The position numbers were made by a program, and so were the translations under genes. Below, one piece after another: positions 62,201 to 64,000 of a stretch of 64,000 bases of DNA; positions within the stretch are counted from its first letter, which is position 1, and the number at the start of each line of letters is the position of its first letter. Origin of the DNA: G963668605 sp963668605. Lineage in GTDB: Bacteria; Acidobacteriota; Terriglobia; Bryobacterales; Bryobacteraceae. The stretch covers positions 5,518,001 to 5,582,000 of the forward strand of contig OY764903.1 of NCBI GenBank assembly GCA_963668605.1. Direction: 5' to 3'. The notes below the pieces were generated by a model, which saw nothing but the letters and a program-made list of their open reading frames with translations, was not told the DNA's origin and ran no database searches.

Positions 62201-62685
62201 ACGACACCGGGAACCAGTTGGATCAAGTCCGTGACATTGCGCCCGCGCACCAACAGGTCTTCGATCTGCCGGCTGTCGACGAGGTCGCCGCGGTCGGCGC
62301 CAACGGTCTGCACGGTCGCCGCCGATGCCGTGACTGTAATGGTCTCGCTGACCGCGCCGACTTCGAGTACGAGGCCGCCCACAGACAGGCGCTGCCCGGT
62401 AGTCAGCACTACGCCCGACTCCTCAGTCATCTTGAAGCCCCGCTTGCCGGCGCGCACGTTATACTCTCCTGGCTCGAGTCCTCCGAACTGAAAGTTGCCA
62501 CCCTCATCACCCGTAGTGGTACGAACCATGCCCGTGTCCGGACGCAGCAGCGTCACGTCGGCGCCGGCAACGACCGCGCCGGAGGAATCGGTGATAGTAC
62601 CAGCGATTGACCCGGTGACAATTTGGCCGCTGGCGATGGAAAGGGACAGCAGGAGCAACGTACAGCGAAGAGCGAAAGTTCTCAT
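59251..62685 (-). CDS. Oar-like TonB-dependent outer-membrane receptor (1144 aa)
   Basis: Start at ATG 62685, with GGAGG about eight bases upstream; the frame is open 36 codons further but without signals. Signal peptide about 1-20; CarboxypepD-regulatory domain about 22-105 (G-S-I-A-G-T-I-T-D-S-S-G-A); plug about 115-250 with V-R-G-R-N-V-T-D-L and Q-G-S-R-S-T-S-N-N-V-T-V-D-G; N-A-N-N-F-F-N-N near 258; barrel to A-L-R-L-T-F at the end. It lies between the receptor/regulator scar and ribosomal protein S1. The 235 bases between it and rpsA show no gene. Confidence 0.92.
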   Translation of the reverse strand: MRTFALRCTLLLLSLSIASGQIVTGSIAGTITDSSGAVVAGADVTLLRPDTGMVRTTTGDEGGNFQFGGLEPGEYNVRAGKRGFKMTEESGVVLTTGQRLSVGGLVLEVGAVSETITVTASAATVQTVGADRGDLVDSRQIEDLLVRGRNVTDLIQLVPGVVMDSTNDDIGGGANFYVQGSRSTSNNVTVDGVAMTDMGNGSQYKMVVSQSAVSEVRVLISNYQAEYGRMSGSNIQIVTKSGARAFHGEASYFKRHEQFNANNFFNNRLGLEPGRYRYNTLTYSIGGPLYIPGKFNRNRDKLFFFWQQEYWPTHNSSSGRVTVPTEAERIGDFSKSIDINNRAITVRDPFNNRTPFPGNVVPASQISPSGQALLKMFPLPNYLDRSVSGGRYNFVFVSNNDLPKLAQTFKLDYNLNASNILTGTVLYYREDQTGTNGVQTASANWPQMRKTWSSHPKSLSTRYTRVISPSLLNEFGFSVLSQPAWNSASDDAINSTLRSTVGFRAGQLFPSSNPLGIVPDASFGGVTGAANITTEGRFPLYNAYYLVGWSDNLTWTRGNHTIKAGAYVEWFYRHQKKAVDFNGSFNFGTNANNPLDAGYAYGNAINGVFNSYTESSNAGWMKVNTHSLETFVQDTWRPLKRLTFDYGMRLYWISPITEQAGGMTSFVPGRYDPKQPMQLIRPAMVNGKRAGVHPVTGEVYPDAAIGAIAPGVGQLYNGMVVAAQNPDYPQGMVNPSGLRLGPRFGFVYNLTSKASTIVRGGLGVFYDRYRTEIFANNFIGLPPLVSTPIVNYGQISQLLTSAGLIYPTAVNAADPKGNLPRIMNFSFSIQRTLWGGIVLDTGYAGSLGRRLFWRRDLNVIPLGANFLPQNQDPTVAGRPLNANFERPIPGYTTILQSEPAGSSNYHSLQVSARRRFARHYQFGAAWTWSKTLDYNDGDGDQVTTLVPVRVWNYGLASFDRTHVLALNYLMDVPKIPTSNRMGKTLLHGWQLSGITRFVTGQPLGVGFSSTSGIDYTGTSSISARIVVLANPVLPKSERSFSNNFRTDVFAPPAAGTVGTAARTIIRGPGINNWDLAIFKNFRMWERLRLQFRAEAYNAFNHTQFSGLDTTARFDTTGAQINSRLSECTAARTPRQLQMALRLTF

Positions 62686-62920
62686 ACGAACTACCCTCCA
62701 GGTCGTGTGCGAGTATGCGGGAAATCCTACTTGGATCCGCGTTAGCTGGCAGTATACTCCTGAACGAAGTGAAACGAGTTGGTCAAAAAACAACTCGTAC
62801 TTTTTTGAGTTGAGGCGGCGGGGCTGACGCGGACGCGCACTTCAATCGGGCGTAGAGCCCGGCGGACCCGGATGTTGCAGTGTTCTTGCGGTGGTCGAAA
62901 CTTCTGTCGGCGCTTAGCGG

Positions 62921-64000
62921 CTAGCCTACCAATTCGATTTCGATCTTCTTGGCGGCCGCATCCAGCGAAACGATGCGGAAGCTGCAGATCTGGCCGGCGC
63001 GGAGGGCTTCTCCGCCGCTGCTGCCTTTGGAACCGCCGCTCTTCCAGCGCTGTGAGAGCATGGCTGTCAGCGAAGAGAGATCGCCAGCGGTGCGCTCTTC
63101 GGCGGCCGCCTTCTTTTCCTCGCGCCGAATGGCGCACCAGCAATAGACGCCGTCGCCCAACTCCACCTTGGCGCGGTTGCCGGAGACGTCGACCATGCGG
63201 CCGCTGACCACGTCGCCCGCTTTGTGCTCGGCGATATATTCATCTGAGCTGGTTGGTTCCAGTTGCTTCATGCCGAGGCGGATGCGGCGCTTGCCGCGCT
63301 CCATCTCGAGCACTTGCGCTTTGACCTTCTGGCCGACTTTGAGAATTTCGCTCGGATGCGTCAGACGCTTCTCGCGGCTGATGTCGCCGATGTGGATCAT
63401 GCCTTCGATGCCTTCGGCTAATTCGATGAAGGCGCCGAAACTCTGGAGACTTGTGACGGGCGCTTCCACAATGGTGCCCACGGCAAAATTCTTTTCCGCC
63501 TCCACCCAGGGGTCGCCCACAGCCTGTTTCAAGCCGAGTGCGATGCGCTTGTCCGCCGCGTTGACACTGAGGACAACGACTTCGACCACATCGCCGGGTT
63601 TCACGATCTCGCTGGGCTTAATCTGCTTCTTGCTCCAGGACATTTCGGAAACGTGGATCAGGCCGTCGACGCCCGGTTCCAGTTCCACGAATGCACCGAA
63701 GTCGGCCACACGCGAAACCTTACCGCGCACGCGATCGCCCTGTGTGAACTTCTCGGCCGCCAGCGCCCAGGGTTCCGGCGTGAGTTGCTTCATGCCGAGC
63801 GAAACCTTGTGCGTGCCCGCGTTGATCTTGAGGATCTTGACTTCGACCTCGTCGCCGGTTTTCAAAACGTCGGACGGCTTGCCGATGCGGTTCCAGGAAA
63901 TGTCGCCGACATGCAGCAATCCGTCGATACCGCCGAGGTCGATAAACGCGCCGAAGTCGGTCAGGTTGCGAACCTTGCCCTTCAGAACAGTACCTTCCTG
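62921..64000 (-). CDS. rpsA: 30S ribosomal protein S1, 5' end outside window
   Basis: At least 359 residues on the minus strand, open through base 64000, so the N-terminus is beyond the window. Four S1 OB-fold repeats are visible with the usual F-G-A-F-I/V-x-L and L-I-H-V/I-G/S-D/E-x-S-W motifs (for example D-F-G-A-F-I-D-L, D-F-G-A-F-V-E-L, S-F-G-A-F-I-E-L). The last repeat is degenerate and is followed by a charged K/E-rich linker and a G-S-rich segment before a short final beta strand set. It binds mRNA on the 30S subunit. Function is clear; the C-terminal tail is lineage-specific. Confidence 0.92.
   Translation of the reverse strand, partial: QEGTVLKGKVRNLTDFGAFIDLGGIDGLLHVGDISWNRIGKPSDVLKTGDEVEVKILKINAGTHKVSLGMKQLTPEPWALAAEKFTQGDRVRGKVSRVADFGAFVELEPGVDGLIHVSEMSWSKKQIKPSEIVKPGDVVEVVVLSVNAADKRIALGLKQAVGDPWVEAEKNFAVGTIVEAPVTSLQSFGAFIELAEGIEGMIHIGDISREKRLTHPSEILKVGQKVKAQVLEMERGKRRIRLGMKQLEPTSSDEYIAEHKAGDVVSGRMVDVSGNRAKVELGDGVYCWCAIRREEKKAAAEERTAGDLSSLTAMLSQRWKSGGSKGSSGGEALRAGQICSFRIVSLDAAAKKIEIELVG

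Overview
The window looks like chromosomal DNA from a GC-rich Acidobacteriota, most likely of the Solibacter/Bryobacter type. This is inferred from several very long Oar-like TonB-dependent receptors with an N-terminal carboxypeptidase-regulatory domain, many Tat-exported sugar enzymes, an MPN-like membrane protein of a type I associate with this phylum, and the gene style overall. No 16S rRNA gene is present, so the placement is an inference.

Layout. 1-5.4 kb: a galactoside-use cluster (sodium:sugar symporter, a two-helix small protein, galactokinase, secreted GH2 glycosidase). 5.4-7.6 kb: a CorA-like transporter and a small membrane-anchored protein. 7.8-14.4 kb: an accessory and decayed zone starting at tRNA-Thr. 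It holds two unknown genes (one with a HEPN-like RN-x4-H motif), a truncated IS1380-type transposase, two copies of a ~155 bp repeat around a sulfatase and an HdeD-like protein, and remnants of a TonB receptor, a RAYT-like transposase, a CPBP protease and a tRNA-Pro 3' end. 14.3-24.0 kb: a sugar-catabolic block (two TIM-barrel isomerases, TonB receptor, double thioredoxin, Gfo/Idh/MocA oxidoreductase and a broken second one) bounded by that tRNA-Pro fragment and the intact tRNA-Pro. 24.1-27.5 kb: a heparinase-II/III-like gene whose last 188 bp are duplicated on the far side of a two-gene Panacea-type toxin-antitoxin cassette. 27.6-29.5 kb: a hybrid histidine kinase. 29.6-34.2 kb: an FAD oxidoreductase, then ruvA-ruvB-folK and the divergent rsmE. 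34.2-37.6 kb: two unknown proteins and a carboxypeptidase-regulatory repeat protein. 37.7-44.6 kb: a second catabolic cluster (sulfatase, FAD oxidoreductase, MFS transporter, FAD oxidoreductase). 44.7-54.3 kb: mostly housekeeping (ATP-grasp ligase, yggX, tRNA-Asp, AlkD-like repair protein, infA, wecB, a ClpB-D2-like ATPase, an MPN-like protein, rsmI), interrupted by a complete ISKra4-type element with a 9 bp target duplication. 54.5-64 kb: two more TonB receptors, a VOC protein, the scar of a deleted receptor and regulator, and the 5'-truncated (at the window edge) ribosomal protein S1 gene.

The general theme is uptake (TonB receptors, symporter, MFS) and stepwise breakdown (GH2, sulfatases, heparinase-like protein, oxidoreductases, isomerases) of plant- or microbe-derived glycans, with core DNA-repair and translation genes between. 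The most unusual points are the toxin-antitoxin cassette inside a duplicated gene tail, the tRNA-Pro-bounded block, the HEPN-like gene pair next to tRNA-Thr, and an IS that inserted into a stop codon and supplied a new one.
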